Below, one piece after another: positions 42,431 through 51,806 of a stretch of 64,000 nt of DNA. Position 1 is the first letter of the stretch. Every line of letters begins with the position of its first letter. Where the stretch lies: positions 1,116,001 through 1,180,000 of the forward strand of contig NZ_SJER01000001.1 of the NCBI RefSeq assembly GCF_004785955.1. The letters are read 5' to 3'. A program made the translations under genes and the position numbers. The notes beneath the pieces are model-generated. The model worked only from the letters and a program-made list of their open reading frames with translations, searched no databases and was not told the DNA's origin. The stretch comes from Halostella litorea (lineage in GTDB: Archaea > Halobacteriota > Halobacteria > Halobacteriales > Natronoarchaeaceae).

Positions 42431-44272
42431 ATGGACACGCCGATCGACTACGGCGACCTCGACGGCGGCCGCGGCGTCGACTACTGGGCGCTCGACCGGA
42501 CCCTGCAGTCGACGGTCCGGCGCGTCTACGGCGACGACGCGCTCGACTGGGCGGAGCCGCGGCTCGCCGAGTTCGGCGCGCTCGTCGGCACCACGGTCGT
42601 CGAGAACGCGGCGGCCGTCGAGGAACACGGCCCGGAACTGCGGACCTACGACGAGTACGGCGACCCCGCGAACGACGTGCGCTACCACCCGGCGCAGTAC
42701 GAGAACGAGCGCCTCGTCTACGAGTCGGGGATCGTCGCCGACTGCTTCCGCGCGCCGCCCGGCCGCGACGAGCCGCTGCCGTTCACGCACAACCTGGCGA
42801 TGCAGTACCTGCTGTCGTACGCCGACCCCGGCTTCGACTGCCCGGTGGCGATGACGACCGGCGTCGCCCTGGTGCTGGAAAAGTTCGCCGACCGCGACGG
42901 GCCGGCCCGGGAGTACTACGAGGCGCTGACCGCCCGCGACTACGACGACCTGATCGAGGGCGCGATGTTCCTCACCGAGCGCCAGGGCGGCAGCGACGTG
43001 GGCGCGACCGAGACGACCGCGCGCTACGACGCCGCCGACGGCGTCTGGCGGCTGGACGGCGAGAAGTGGTTCTGCTCGAACGTCGACGCTGAGGGGACGC
43101 TCGCGCTCGCCCGGCCGTCGGGCGCGCCAGAGGGCACCGACGGCCTCTCGCTGTTCCTCGTGCCCCACACCGCGCCCGAGGGCGGTCCCGCCACGAAGGC
43201 CGCGGGCGACCCCGCCACCGGCGAGCTTAACGACCAGACGTACCGCCGCCTGAAGGACAAACTGGGAACGATATCGGTCCCGACCGGCGAGGTGGAGCTA
43301 CACGGCGCGGGCGCGCACCTGATCGGCGACCGGGAACGCGGCTTCAAGCAGATGGCCGAGATGCTGAACCTCGAACGCCTGTCGAACGCGGCCGCCGCCT
43401 GCGGGCTGATGGGCCGGGCGCTCCTGGAGAGCAAGGTCCACGCCGCGGACCGCGAGGCCTTCGGCAAGCGCCTCGACGAGCACCCGCTGATGGCCGCCGA
43501 CCTCGTCGACATGGCTATCGACCACGAGGCGGCGACGGCCTTTACGTTCGAGGCGGCCCGCCTGTTCTCGGAGCGCGAGCGCGCGGTCCGCGCGGCCCGC
43601 GAGGGGGACGGCTCGGCCGCCGACCCCGACGACACCGACGTCTACCGGCTGATGCGGCTGCTGATCCCCATCGCGAAGGCCCGCACCGGCCGCATGGCCG
43701 TCGACACCGCCTCGTACGCGATGGAGGTGCAGGGCGGGAACGGCTACGTGAGCGACTTCCCGACCCACCGCCTGCTCCGGGACGCGCAGGTGCTGCCGAT
43801 CTGGGAGGGGACCGAGAACGTCCTCTCGCTCGACGTGCTCCGGGCGCTGGACCGCGAGGCCGCCCACGAGCCGCTGCTCGAAACGGTGACCGAGCGGCTG
43901 GACGCCGCCGACGGCGGGCCCCTCTCGGCGGACGTGGAGACCGTCCGGGCGGAGACGAACGCCCTGGCGAGCGCGCTGGCCGCGCTGGCGACGGAGGGCG
44001 AGGCGTACGCCGAACTGTCGGCCAAGCGCGTGTTGCACTACGTGTTCGACGTGTTCACCGCGGCGCTGCTGCTCGCGACGGCGCGCGAGGACATCGAAGC
44101 GCGGGGCGACGCCCGCACGGCGCTGGTCGCCCGGCGGTTCGTCGACCGACACCTGCGCGAGCGCGACGGCCGCGGCGTCCCGGGCGGCGACCGCCTCCCG
44201 CTCGACGCGTTCGACGGCGTCGTGCGGTACGCGACCGTCGACCCGGACGCCGCGGCGGCGATGCTGGAGTGA
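42431..44272 (+). CDS. Acyl-CoA dehydrogenase family protein, AidB-like
   Basis: 613-aa FAD enzyme, longer than typical 380-aa acyl-CoA dehydrogenases. An AidB-type N-terminal extension (about 1-180) and a C-terminal helical extension account for the length. Signature segments: ERQGGSDVGATET (FAD and substrate loop), EVQGGNGYVSDFPTHRL and LPIWEGTENVLSL. Bacterial AidB protects DNA from alkylation and has weak isovaleryl-CoA dehydrogenase activity; whether this enzyme does either is unknown. Convergent with hjc, with stops ten bases apart. Confidence 0.9.
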   Translation: MDTPIDYGDLDGGRGVDYWALDRTLQSTVRRVYGDDALDWAEPRLAEFGALVGTTVVENAAAVEEHGPELRTYDEYGDPANDVRYHPAQYENERLVYESGIVADCFRAPPGRDEPLPFTHNLAMQYLLSYADPGFDCPVAMTTGVALVLEKFADRDGPAREYYEALTARDYDDLIEGAMFLTERQGGSDVGATETTARYDAADGVWRLDGEKWFCSNVDAEGTLALARPSGAPEGTDGLSLFLVPHTAPEGGPATKAAGDPATGELNDQTYRRLKDKLGTISVPTGEVELHGAGAHLIGDRERGFKQMAEMLNLERLSNAAAACGLMGRALLESKVHAADREAFGKRLDEHPLMAADLVDMAIDHEAATAFTFEAARLFSERERAVRAAREGDGSAADPDDTDVYRLMRLLIPIAKARTGRMAVDTASYAMEVQGGNGYVSDFPTHRLLRDAQVLPIWEGTENVLSLDVLRALDREAAHEPLLETVTERLDAADGGPLSADVETVRAETNALASALAALATEGEAYAELSAKRVLHYVFDVFTAALLLATAREDIEARGDARTALVARRFVDRHLRERDGRGVPGGDRLPLDAFDGVVRYATVDPDAAAAMLE

Positions 44273-44281
44273 TCCGGGGGC

Positions 44282-44809
44282 CTACTCGTCGAGCAGCGCC
44301 GCCGCCTCCTCGACCGACACGTCGCCGCGCTCGACCGCTTCCAGCACGTTCACGACCCGCTCGTCGGGGCCGTCGCGCCCGCTGTCGTCGCCGACTTCGT
44401 CGAGGGTCACCTTCTCGGACTCCCCCGTGAACTCCGCGAAGTCGGTGCCGTCGGCGAGCGCCGTCTCCTTCTTGACGCGGTAGTTGCCGCCGTCGGTCCG
44501 GTGGAGGTCGCCGGGGTGGAAGAAGTACCAGTCCTCGCGGTCGAACCGGACGCCGATGCGGGGCTTCGCGCCGAAGTTCCGCGAGAAGTAGACGAGCGCC
44601 TCGACCTCCTCGCCGTCGAGGTAGATGGGGTCGCCGGCGCTCGATTTCGCCTCGACCGCATAGAACGTCTCGCCGTCGCCCGCCAGCACGTCCGGCAGTT
44701 CGCGCTCGGTGGCGCTGCCGCTGGCCGGGGCGCGCATCACCGCAAAGCCCGCGTCGTCGAGTTCGTTGACGAGTTCGCGCTCGCGGCGGTCGCCCTTCGC
44801 GTTCGACAT
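44282..44809 (-). CDS. hjc: Holliday junction resolvase Hjc
   Basis: 175-aa structure-specific nuclease that cuts four-way junctions. Active-site set: Glu10/Glu12 region (GDRRERE), Asp40 (ELPDV) and E53-A-K55 (AVEAKSS). Beyond the usual 120-130-residue core there is an acidic C-terminal extension ending in a short helical hairpin ([21 protein letters not shown], split by position about 152-174). The start overlaps the ahcY stop by one base (TGATG), so it is translated from the ahcY message. Confidence 0.95.
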   Translation of the reverse strand: MSNAKGDRRERELVNELDDAGFAVMRAPASGSATERELPDVLAGDGETFYAVEAKSSAGDPIYLDGEEVEALVYFSRNFGAKPRIGVRFDREDWYFFHPGDLHRTDGGNYRVKKETALADGTDFAEFTGESEKVTLDEVGDDSGRDGPDERVVNVLEAVERGDVSVEEAAALLDE

Positions 44810-46095
44810 CAGGTGCCGTGCTGCCAGGAGTCCATGTACTCGCGCTGGTCGTCGGTGAGGTCGTCGAACTCGACGCCCTCGGCCGCGAGTTTCACCTCCG
44901 CGACCTCGCGGTCAAGCGCGTCGGGCACCTCGTGGACGCCGGCGTCGTACGCGTCGGGGTTCTCGACGAGTTCGCGGACGCAGACCGCCTGCACGCCGAA
45001 GCTCTGGTCCATGACCTCGACGGGGTGGCCCAGCGCGATGGGGCCGGCGAGGTTGACCAGCCGCCCCTCGGCGAGCACGTTGAGCCGACGGCCGTCGTCC
45101 ATCTCGTACTCGCGGACGCCGTCGCGGGCCTCCCGCTCGGCGACGGCCAGATCGGAGAGGGCGTCGAGGTCGACCTCCACGTCGAAGTGGCCGGCGTTGG
45201 CCAGCAGGACGCCGTCTTTCATCCGCGGGAAGTGCTCCTCGGTGACCACGTCGCGGTTGCCCGTCGTCGTCAGGAACACGTCGCCGACCTCGGCGGCCTC
45301 GGCCATCGGCATCACGTCGTACCCCTCCATGTGGGCCTCGAGCGCGCGCCGGGGCTCGACCTCGGTCACGATGACGTTCGCGTTCTGGCCCGACGCCTTC
45401 TTGGCGACGCCGCGGCCGCAGTCGCCGTAGCCCGCGACGACGACGTTCTTCCCGGCCCACGAGAGGTTCGTCGTCATGGCGATGTTCGCCAGCGACGACT
45501 CGCCGGTGCCGTGGACGTTGTCGAACAGCCGCTTCATCGGCGTGTCGTTGACGGCGAAGACGGGGTAGTCGAGCGCGTCGTCCTCGTCCATCGCGCGCAG
45601 GCGGTGGACGCCCGTCGTCGTCTCCTCGCAGCCGCCGACGATGGAGTCGATGAGTTCGGGGTAGTCGTCGTGGATCGCCGCGACCATGTCCATCCCGTCG
45701 TCGACGGTCACCGTCGGCTCGTGGTCGATGACCGCCTCGATGGCGGCGTAGTACTCCTCGTCGTCGACCTCCCGCTTCGCGTAGCTGATGATCGAGTCGT
45801 GGGCGTCCAGCGCCGCGCTCACGTCGTCGTGGGTCGACAGCGGGTTGCAGCCGGTGATGGCGACTTCCGCGCCGGCGTCGGCGAGCAGTTCGACGAGGCA
45901 GGCCGTCTTGGCCTCGACGTGCATCGCCATCCCGACGCGCTGGCCGGCCAGCGGCTGCTCCTCGACGAACTCCTCGCGCAGTTCGGCGAGGATCGGCATG
46001 TGCTGGCGCGCCCAATCCATCTTCCGGCGGCCCTCCTCGCGGGCCGCGTCCGCGTCGGACAACTGCTCGGTGATCGGCGGATAGCCGTCTGTCAT
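44809..46095 (-). CDS. ahcY: Adenosylhomocysteinase
   Basis: 428-aa NAD-dependent enzyme that hydrolyses S-adenosylhomocysteine to homocysteine and adenosine, removing the inhibitor made by methyltransferases. The NAD-binding loop [10 protein letters not shown] and the substrate segment NVHGTGESS are visible. The archaeal/Thermotoga-type length lacks the roughly 40-residue insert of many bacterial and eukaryotic forms. I used the ATG at 46095; a GTG three codons upstream is possible. Pairing with hjc is an operon of convenience as far as function shows. Confidence 0.95.
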   Translation of the reverse strand: MTDGYPPITEQLSDADAAREEGRRKMDWARQHMPILAELREEFVEEQPLAGQRVGMAMHVEAKTACLVELLADAGAEVAITGCNPLSTHDDVSAALDAHDSIISYAKREVDDEEYYAAIEAVIDHEPTVTVDDGMDMVAAIHDDYPELIDSIVGGCEETTTGVHRLRAMDEDDALDYPVFAVNDTPMKRLFDNVHGTGESSLANIAMTTNLSWAGKNVVVAGYGDCGRGVAKKASGQNANVIVTEVEPRRALEAHMEGYDVMPMAEAAEVGDVFLTTTGNRDVVTEEHFPRMKDGVLLANAGHFDVEVDLDALSDLAVAEREARDGVREYEMDDGRRLNVLAEGRLVNLAGPIALGHPVEVMDQSFGVQAVCVRELVENPDAYDAGVHEVPDALDREVAEVKLAAEGVEFDDLTDDQREYMDSWQHGT

Positions 46096-46202
46096 GAACG
46101 ACACGTGGGCGACCGGCGGGAAAACGCTACCGAACCGCGCCGGGACGCGGGACGGCAGCGCGTCGAAAATGCCGCAGAAGAGTCGACCGCAGCTACCGGG
46201 GG

Positions 46203-46994
46203 TTAGTTCTTGGGACCGTTCCCGTTGCCGTTGCCCGGCCCGCCGTCCTCGTCGTCACCGTCGTCCTCGGTTTCCTCCTCTTCGTCGTCCGCGTCGTCAT
46301 CGTCCGTATCGTCAGTATCAGCGTCGTCGTCCGCGTCGTCATCGTCCGTGTCGTCATCGTCAGCGTCGTCGCCGCCCGGACCGGCGTCGGCCGGCGGGCC
46401 GCGCTTGTCGTCGGACTCGTTCCCGTCAGCACCCTGGCCGGCGTGCTCCGGCGGGCCGCGCTTGTCGTCGGACTCGTTCACGTCGTCACCGCCCGGACCG
46501 GCGTGGGCCGGCGGGCCGGCGTGTGCCAGCGCGTTGCCGGGGTTGTTCGCCACGACGAACTGTGCGATCAGCAGGCCGCGGGGCTGCGTCGAGTTCGTCT
46601 CGTTCAGGCTCTCGATGAACGACGTCACCTCGAACCCGAAGCTGTCGGTGGCGTTCTCGACCGTCTCGTTGTCGTCGACGGTTTCGTTGTCCTCGACGGA
46701 ATCGTTCTCGTCGACGGTTTCGTTGTCGTCGACAGTGTCGTTCCCATCGACCGTCTCGTTATCGTCGACGGTCTCGTTATCCTCCACCGTGTCGTTGTCG
46801 TCCGCGGTTTCGTTGTCGTCGACTGTCCCGTTGTCGTCCGTCTCGTTGTCGTCGACGAGGGTCGCGGCGTCGTACGTCGTCCCGTCGTCGGCCGACACGT
46901 CGGCCGGGGCGTCCGCCGCCGCGGCCGCCGGCCCGACGGCCGACAGAACCAGCACGGCGACCCCCACCAGTGCGAACAGAGTGCTTCGGTGCAT
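46203..46994 (-). CDS. Secreted acidic protein with an N-glycosylation sequon array
   Basis: 263-aa protein with a Sec signal (hydrophobic segment to about residue 27, AAAADAP). Residues about 48-116 are a run of six-residue units of the form (V)-D-D-N-E-T, giving twelve N-x-S/T sequons exactly six residues apart. A short non-repetitive part follows (FGFEVTSFIESL, about 120-160). Three units of GPPxHAGxGxDxNESDDKR come next, and the C-terminus is an Asp-rich tail. Sixteen sequons in total would make it a heavily glycosylated surface protein. No anchor is visible (no lipobox, no PGF-CTERM). Function is unknown. Confidence 0.8.
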   Translation of the reverse strand: MHRSTLFALVGVAVLVLSAVGPAAAAADAPADVSADDGTTYDAATLVDDNETDDNGTVDDNETADDNDTVEDNETVDDNETVDGNDTVDDNETVDENDSVEDNETVDDNETVENATDSFGFEVTSFIESLNETNSTQPRGLLIAQFVVANNPGNALAHAGPPAHAGPGGDDVNESDDKRGPPEHAGQGADGNESDDKRGPPADAGPGGDDADDDDTDDDDADDDADTDDTDDDDADDEEEETEDDGDDEDGGPGNGNGNGPKN

Positions 46995-47020
46995 GACGAG
47001 CGATACATCGGGAGTCCGAT

Positions 47021-47030
47021 GAATAAACCA
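47021..47030 (-). promoter_or_regulatory. TATA element of the sequon-array protein
   Basis: Minus-strand TGGTTTATTC lies about 30 nt before the ATG at 46994. A cluster of GAACG words (47074-47115) begins some 45 nt further upstream. Confidence 0.55.
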
Positions 47031-47073
47031 CCCCTCCCGTTCAGACCGTTTTGGTTGCGGTTCGGAGGGCGCA

Positions 47074-47104
47074 GAGAACGTTAGAACGTTCAAAAACCGT
47101 TCTC
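47074..47104. promoter_or_regulatory. Inverted and direct GAACG repeats upstream of the sequon-array gene
   Basis: GAGAACG (47074-47080) and its complement CGTTCTC (47098-47104) enclose a direct repeat AGAACGTT (47075-47082 and 47083-47090). A further GCGTTC follows. The cluster lies upstream of the gene's TATA and also just after the ABC ATPase gene end, so an activator site or a terminator hairpin are both possible. Confidence 0.4.
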
Positions 47105-47156
47105 AGCGTTCAAACGGCTGCCGGATCAGGGGCACGGTCGCCGGCGCTACCGGCGG

Positions 47157-48452
47157 TCAGCGGCGGTCGCGCCCGGCGACTGCGTCGGCCTCGGCCGACT
47201 GCCGGTGGAGGTGGCAGGCAACCTCGCGCTCGCCCGACCCGTGGTTCGTGGGCGGTTCGCGCTCGCAGATGCTGTGAAAGCGGTCCGACAGCCGCTCCGC
47301 CGCCGCGTCGGGGTCGCCGGCGGCCACTGCGTCGAGCGCGTCCGCGACGGCGCGCTCGGCGGGGTCGGCGTCGAGTTCCGGTGGGAGACCGTACTCCTCG
47401 CGGATCGCCGCCCGGACCGCCGACCGCGACACGTCGTCCGGGTCCCCGCCGTCGGCGAGGCGCTCGCGGACCGACCGCGCGCCGACGTTGCCGTTCCGGA
47501 GCGCGACCCGGAGCGCGAACCCCGCGCGGAACGTCCCGTCGTCGACCGCGGCGTCGTCCGGCGGGATCACCGACGGACAGCGCGTGTGGAACCGGCAGCC
47601 CGACGGCGGGTCCGACGGGTCGGGCACCTCGCCGTCGAGCGCGGCGTCCTCGAGCCGGTCGTCCGGGTCCGGCGCGGGGACCGCCGAGAGCAGCGCCTCG
47701 GTGTAGGGGTGGGCCGGGTCGTCGAACAGCGCGTCGGCCGGGCCGCGCTCGACGATCTCGCCGAGGTACATCACCGCGACGCGGTCACAGAGCTGCGAGA
47801 CGACGCTCATGTCGTGGCTGACGAGCAGGACAGCGAGGTCGAACGCCTCCTGAAGCTCCGCAACGAGCGCGAGGATCTCCGCCTGCACGGAGACGTCGAG
47901 CGCGCTCACCGGCTCGTCCAGCACGAGCAGGTCCGGGGAGAGCGACAGCGCCCGCGCCAGCGCCGCCCGCTGTTTCTGCCCGCCGGAGAGTTCGTGGGGG
48001 TACCGGTCCCCGTCCGCGGGGTCGAGGCCGACGGTTTCGAGCAGTGAGTCGACGCGGTCGGCGCGGCGCTCCGCGCCGAGCCCGTGGGCGGCCATCGGCT
48101 CGGCGACGGACTCGCCGACGGTCATCCGCGGGTCGAAGCTTGAGGCGGGATCCTGGAACACGATCCCGGCGCGGCGGCGGAACGCCGTCCGCTCCCCGCG
48201 GGAGTGGTCGGCGACGTCGTCACCGTCGAACGCCACGGTCCCCTCGGTCGGCGGTTCGAGCCCCAGCGCCGACCGGGCGACCGTCGACTTGCCGCAGCCG
48301 GACTCGCCGACCAGCCCGAGCGTCTCCCCCCGCCGGAGGTCGAACGAGACGCCGTCGACGGCCCGGATCTGGCCGGTCACCCGGCGCAGCCAGCCCCCGC
48401 GGATCGGGTAGTGTCGCTTGAGGTCCCGGACCGACAGCAGCGGGTCACTCAT
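47157..48452 (-). CDS. Oligopeptide/dipeptide ABC transporter ATPase (DppF/OppF type)
   Basis: 431-aa ATPase. Walker [10 protein letters not shown] (near 50-58), signature LSGGQKQR and Walker [13 protein letters not shown] are intact. The C-terminal oligopeptide extension with CRFHTRCP (near 292-299) is followed by a further 125-residue helical tail ending in [11 protein letters not shown], which matches the usual C-terminal motif displaced by an insertion. Last gene of a three-gene minus-strand unit; its start overlaps the DppD-type gene by 8 nt. Confidence 0.92.
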   Translation of the reverse strand: MSDPLLSVRDLKRHYPIRGGWLRRVTGQIRAVDGVSFDLRRGETLGLVGESGCGKSTVARSALGLEPPTEGTVAFDGDDVADHSRGERTAFRRRAGIVFQDPASSFDPRMTVGESVAEPMAAHGLGAERRADRVDSLLETVGLDPADGDRYPHELSGGQKQRAALARALSLSPDLLVLDEPVSALDVSVQAEILALVAELQEAFDLAVLLVSHDMSVVSQLCDRVAVMYLGEIVERGPADALFDDPAHPYTEALLSAVPAPDPDDRLEDAALDGEVPDPSDPPSGCRFHTRCPSVIPPDDAAVDDGTFRAGFALRVALRNGNVGARSVRERLADGGDPDDVSRSAVRAAIREEYGLPPELDADPAERAVADALDAVAAGDPDAAAERLSDRFHSICEREPPTNHGSGEREVACHLHRQSAEADAVAGRDRR

Positions 48453-49494
48453 CCTCGCTCACCCCCTCCGCCGCGGCGCGGTCGTCGCCGTCGGGAGCGG
48501 ACCCGTCGGCGTCGCCGGCCAGCACGCTCGGGTCGCCGTCCGCGCCGTAGTGGACGCAGGACGCGACGTGGTCGGCGGCGTCGGCGGGCACGATCGGCGG
48601 CTGGTCGCCCGCACGGCACTCCTCGACGGCGTGGGGACACCGCGGGTGGAACCGGCAGCCGTCCGGCGGGTCGGTCGGGTCCGGGAAGTCGCCGGGGATC
48701 GGCTCCGGCGCGCGCCCGCGGCGCGGGAGGCAGGAGAGCAGCGCCTCGGTGTAGGGGTGGGCCGGGTCGTCGAACAGGTCCCCGACCGACGCGCGCTCCA
48801 TCACCTTCCCGGCGTAGAGGACGACGACGCGGTCGGCCACCTGCGCGACGACGCCGAGGTCGTGGGTGACGAACACGACCGCCATCCCGCGCTCGGCCTG
48901 CAGTTCGCGGATCAGTTCCAGGATGCCGGCCTGGGTCGTCACGTCGACGGCGGTCGTCGGCTCGTCGGCGACGAGCACGTCCGGGTCGGTCGCCAGCGCC
49001 ATCGCGATGACGACCCGCTGTTTCATCCCGCCGGAGAACTCGTGGGGGTACTCGTCGACGCGCTCGGCCGGGTCGGGGATCCCCACGCGGTCGAGCAGGG
49101 AGACGGCGCGCTTGCGCGCGGCCGACTTCGAGGCGTCGCGGTGGATGCGGACCGCCTCGGCGATCTGCTCGCCGACGGTGTAGACGGGGTCTAGGGCCCC
49201 CTGCGGGTTCTGGAACACGTGGGCGATCCGGTCGCCGCGGATCGCCCGGATCTCGCGCTCGGGGACCGACAGCAGGTCGCGCCCGTCGAACCGGACCGTC
49301 CCCTCGGCCGCGGCCGTCGACGGCAGCAGGCGGGTCAGCGTCTCGCAGGCGACGGTCTTCCCGGAGCCGCTCTCGCCGACGAGACACACCGTCTCGCCGC
49401 GCTCGACGGCGAAGTCGACCCCGTCGAGCGCCCGGACGGTGCCGCGGTCGGCCTCAAACGTCACCGTCAGGTCCGACGCCGAGAGCAGGGTCAT
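48445..49494 (-). CDS. Oligopeptide/dipeptide ABC transporter ATPase (DppD/OppD type)
   Basis: 349-aa ATPase with Walker A GESGSGKT (near 39-46), signature FSGGMKQR and Walker B LVADEPTTAVD. The C-terminal family motif CRFHPRCPHA (near 275-284) and HYGADGD end region identify the peptide/nickel transporter class. The stop overlaps the following gene by 8 nt and its start overlaps the permease stop by 4 nt, so the three are translationally coupled. Confidence 0.93.
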   Translation of the reverse strand: MTLLSASDLTVTFEADRGTVRALDGVDFAVERGETVCLVGESGSGKTVACETLTRLLPSTAAAEGTVRFDGRDLLSVPEREIRAIRGDRIAHVFQNPQGALDPVYTVGEQIAEAVRIHRDASKSAARKRAVSLLDRVGIPDPAERVDEYPHEFSGGMKQRVVIAMALATDPDVLVADEPTTAVDVTTQAGILELIRELQAERGMAVVFVTHDLGVVAQVADRVVVLYAGKVMERASVGDLFDDPAHPYTEALLSCLPRRGRAPEPIPGDFPDPTDPPDGCRFHPRCPHAVEECRAGDQPPIVPADAADHVASCVHYGADGDPSVLAGDADGSAPDGDDRAAAEGVSEDE

Positions 49495-50672
49495 GCTTCA
49501 CCCCGCGGGTCGAGCGCGTCCCGCAGCGCGTCGCCGACGACGTTGAGCGCTATCACGGTCGCCGCCAGAACGACCGCCGGGAACAGCCACACCCACCACA
49601 TGTCCATCACGCCCGGCGACGTCGCGCGGTAGTACGGGTCGAGCCCGGTGCGGATCGTCTGGCCGAACGAGGGGTACCACTGCCCCACGTCGCCGAGGGC
49701 GATGTAGGTCAGCGCGGCCTCGATCAGGACGATCTGGGGGATCTTCTGGGTCGCGCCGACGACGACCGTGTTCGAGACGTTCGGGAGGACGTGCCGCCGC
49801 AGGACGGTCAGGTGGCTCACGCCCGCCGCCCTGGCCGCCTCGACGTACGACTCCTCGGTCCGCTGGAGCGTCTCGCTCCGGACGAGCCGGGCCATGCTCC
49901 CCCAGCTCAACAGGCCGAACACGACGACCAGCAACAGGAGGCTCGTCCGGAACACGAACGCGAGGATGATGTAGACGACGAACGCCGGGACGGACTGCTG
50001 GACGTCGACGTACCCCATCAGAAGCGTGTCGACCCAGCCGCCGACGTAGCCGCTGACGACGCCGACCGCGGTCGCGAGCGGCACCATGATCACCGTCGTG
50101 ATCGCGGCCACCTGGAACGTCGTCCGCATCCCCCAGAACAGGAGCGGCCGCATGTCGTAGCCCAGATGCGCCGAGCCGAGCGGGTAGGTGAGCGTCCCGC
50201 GACACAGCTTCCCCCCGCCGGACGAGACGACCGGGCCGAGGCAGTCGCCGCTCAGCGGCGCCGTGAGGAACGCGGGGGGCTGAAAGCCGTTGCCGACCCC
50301 GAGATTCGGGCGGTCGATGAACGCCGGCCCGACCAGCACGAGCAGGGTGTAGCCGGCGAGAAAGGCGAGGCAGACGACGGCGAAGCGGTTCGACTTGAAC
50401 CGCTCCCACCGGCGGCGCGTCCGCGCCGGGTTCCGGACGAGCGGCGGGACGACGAGGAACGCGAGGACGACGAGGCTCGCGCGGTACACCCAGGTCAGCC
50501 GCGACGGGAACTCGAGGAAGATGTCGCCGTGTTCGCCGTAGTGGAGCCTGGCCGCCGCCAGCAGGCCAAGACAGCCGAGCAGGCCGACGAGCCGCCAGGG
50601 CACCGACCGGGCGTCGTCGACCCGGTCCCAGTCGACGGGCTCCAGCGGGGCCGTGTCGCCGTCGTTACTCAC
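49491..50672 (-). CDS. Peptide-type ABC transporter permease (DppC family)
   Basis: 393-aa permease. Two hydrophobic segments near the N-terminus (about 28-45 and 60-80) precede the usual DppC part with six membrane segments. The coupling motif EAARAAGVSHLTVLRRHVLPN (about 285-305 region) is the EAA loop that docks on the ATPase. I chose the GTG at 50672 because GAGGTG stands nine bases before it; the frame remains open to a GTG at 50684 within that same site. The partner permease DppB is on the other strand. Confidence 0.9.
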   Translation of the reverse strand: MSNDGDTAPLEPVDWDRVDDARSVPWRLVGLLGCLGLLAAARLHYGEHGDIFLEFPSRLTWVYRASLVVLAFLVVPPLVRNPARTRRRWERFKSNRFAVVCLAFLAGYTLLVLVGPAFIDRPNLGVGNGFQPPAFLTAPLSGDCLGPVVSSGGGKLCRGTLTYPLGSAHLGYDMRPLLFWGMRTTFQVAAITTVIMVPLATAVGVVSGYVGGWVDTLLMGYVDVQQSVPAFVVYIILAFVFRTSLLLLVVVFGLLSWGSMARLVRSETLQRTEESYVEAARAAGVSHLTVLRRHVLPNVSNTVVVGATQKIPQIVLIEAALTYIALGDVGQWYPSFGQTIRTGLDPYYRATSPGVMDMWWVWLFPAVVLAATVIALNVVGDALRDALDPRGEA

Positions 50673-50797
50673 GTCGCTGTACACCTCGTTCGGTGAGCGG
50701 CGGGGACCGCTCGGGAAGGCGGGGGGTCATCGTTGGGCGGTCGGTCGCGGATGTCGCTCGCGGTACGGTGCCACGTGTCTCAGTAACGTTCATTAAA

Positions 50798-50805
50798 TTT
50801 TTATG
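50798..50805 (+). promoter_or_regulatory. TATA element of the DppB-type permease gene
   Basis: TTTTTATG overlaps the first in-frame ATG (50803). Initiation is therefore expected near 50826, and translation must start at the later ATG at 50839. Confidence 0.6.
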
Positions 50806-50838
50806 ATCGCTCCGTCACCTTCGAGGCAACCCTCCACC

Positions 50839-51804
50839 ATGCCGCCTTGGAAGCACGTCACGAAGCGGGTGCTGTTCGCCGTGTTCGCGCTGTACCTCGT
50901 CGTCTCGGTCACGTTCGCGTTCGTCGCGCTGACCGACGACCCGAACGAAGGAGCCATCGCCTGGGGCGCGGCGACGGGGCCCGAGGTCGACTCGGCCGAG
51001 GACGCCGACGCGGCCGGAAAGGAGGCGATCCGGGAGTACCGGGAGAGCCGCAACCTCGACGCGCCGCTCCACGAGCGGTATCTCCGGTGGGTCGTCGGGG
51101 TCGCCACGCTGGACTGGGGCCAGTCCTACAGCCAGAACGCCCCGGTGACGGACGTGCTCTCGCGCACGCTGCCGGCGACGCTCGCGTACGTGGTGCCGGC
51201 GATGCTGTTTGCCATCGTCGGCGGCGTCGGCCTCGGCGTGTTCTCGGCGATGAACGACGGGTCCGCGGTCGAGCGGCTCTCGACCGCGGCGTTCTCGGTG
51301 AGTTACGGCGTCCCGAACTTCTGGTGGGTGATCGTGATACCGATCGTCGGCGCGGACCACGTCCCCGAACTGATCGCCGCCATCCCCGACTTCCGAACGG
51401 TGGTCCTCCCGGCGAGCGTCCTCGGAGCCAGCCTCATCGCCGGCCAACTGCGCTACGCCCGCGCCGAGTCCAGCGAGTACGTCAACACCGAGTTCGTGAA
51501 ACTGCTCCGCGCGAAGGGCGCGTCGAACCGGCGGGTCGCCCGCCACGTGCTGAAAAACGCCGCGCTCCCGCTGTTCTCGCTGTTCTTCGTGGAACTGCTC
51601 GGCGTCCTCGTGGTGAACGTGTTCGTCTTGGAGCAGATACTCCCCATCCAGGGGATCGGTCGGGTCGGCCTGCAGGCGATCCACGACCGGGACATCCCGC
51701 TGGTGCTCGGCATCGCCATCGTCACCGCCACCGCGGGCGTCGTCGGGAGCCTGATCCAGGACCTGGCGCACGTCTCGCTTGACCCGCGCGTCGACGGGAA
51801 CTGA
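50839..51804 (+). CDS. Peptide-type ABC transporter permease (DppB family)
   Basis: 321-aa permease with one N-terminal membrane segment, an external loop (about 38-100, with the DWGQSYSQNAPV segment) and five further segments. The EAA-like coupling loop is FVKLLRAKGASNRRVARHVLKNA (about 228-250). It should pair with the divergent DppC-type permease and two ATPases. The start was moved to 50839 because the TATA box overlaps the earlier ATG. No solute-binding protein gene is nearby, so the transporter's substrate (peptide, nickel or other) is open. Confidence 0.92.
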   Translation: MPPWKHVTKRVLFAVFALYLVVSVTFAFVALTDDPNEGAIAWGAATGPEVDSAEDADAAGKEAIREYRESRNLDAPLHERYLRWVVGVATLDWGQSYSQNAPVTDVLSRTLPATLAYVVPAMLFAIVGGVGLGVFSAMNDGSAVERLSTAAFSVSYGVPNFWWVIVIPIVGADHVPELIAAIPDFRTVVLPASVLGASLIAGQLRYARAESSEYVNTEFVKLLRAKGASNRRVARHVLKNAALPLFSLFFVELLGVLVVNVFVLEQILPIQGIGRVGLQAIHDRDIPLVLGIAIVTATAGVVGSLIQDLAHVSLDPRVDGN

Positions 51805-51806
51805 CG

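Noticed and set aside
46670-46860. CRISPR-like array of short regular repeats
   Set aside because: The 18-nt period is the codon-level repeat of a six-residue protein unit, with no unique spacers.
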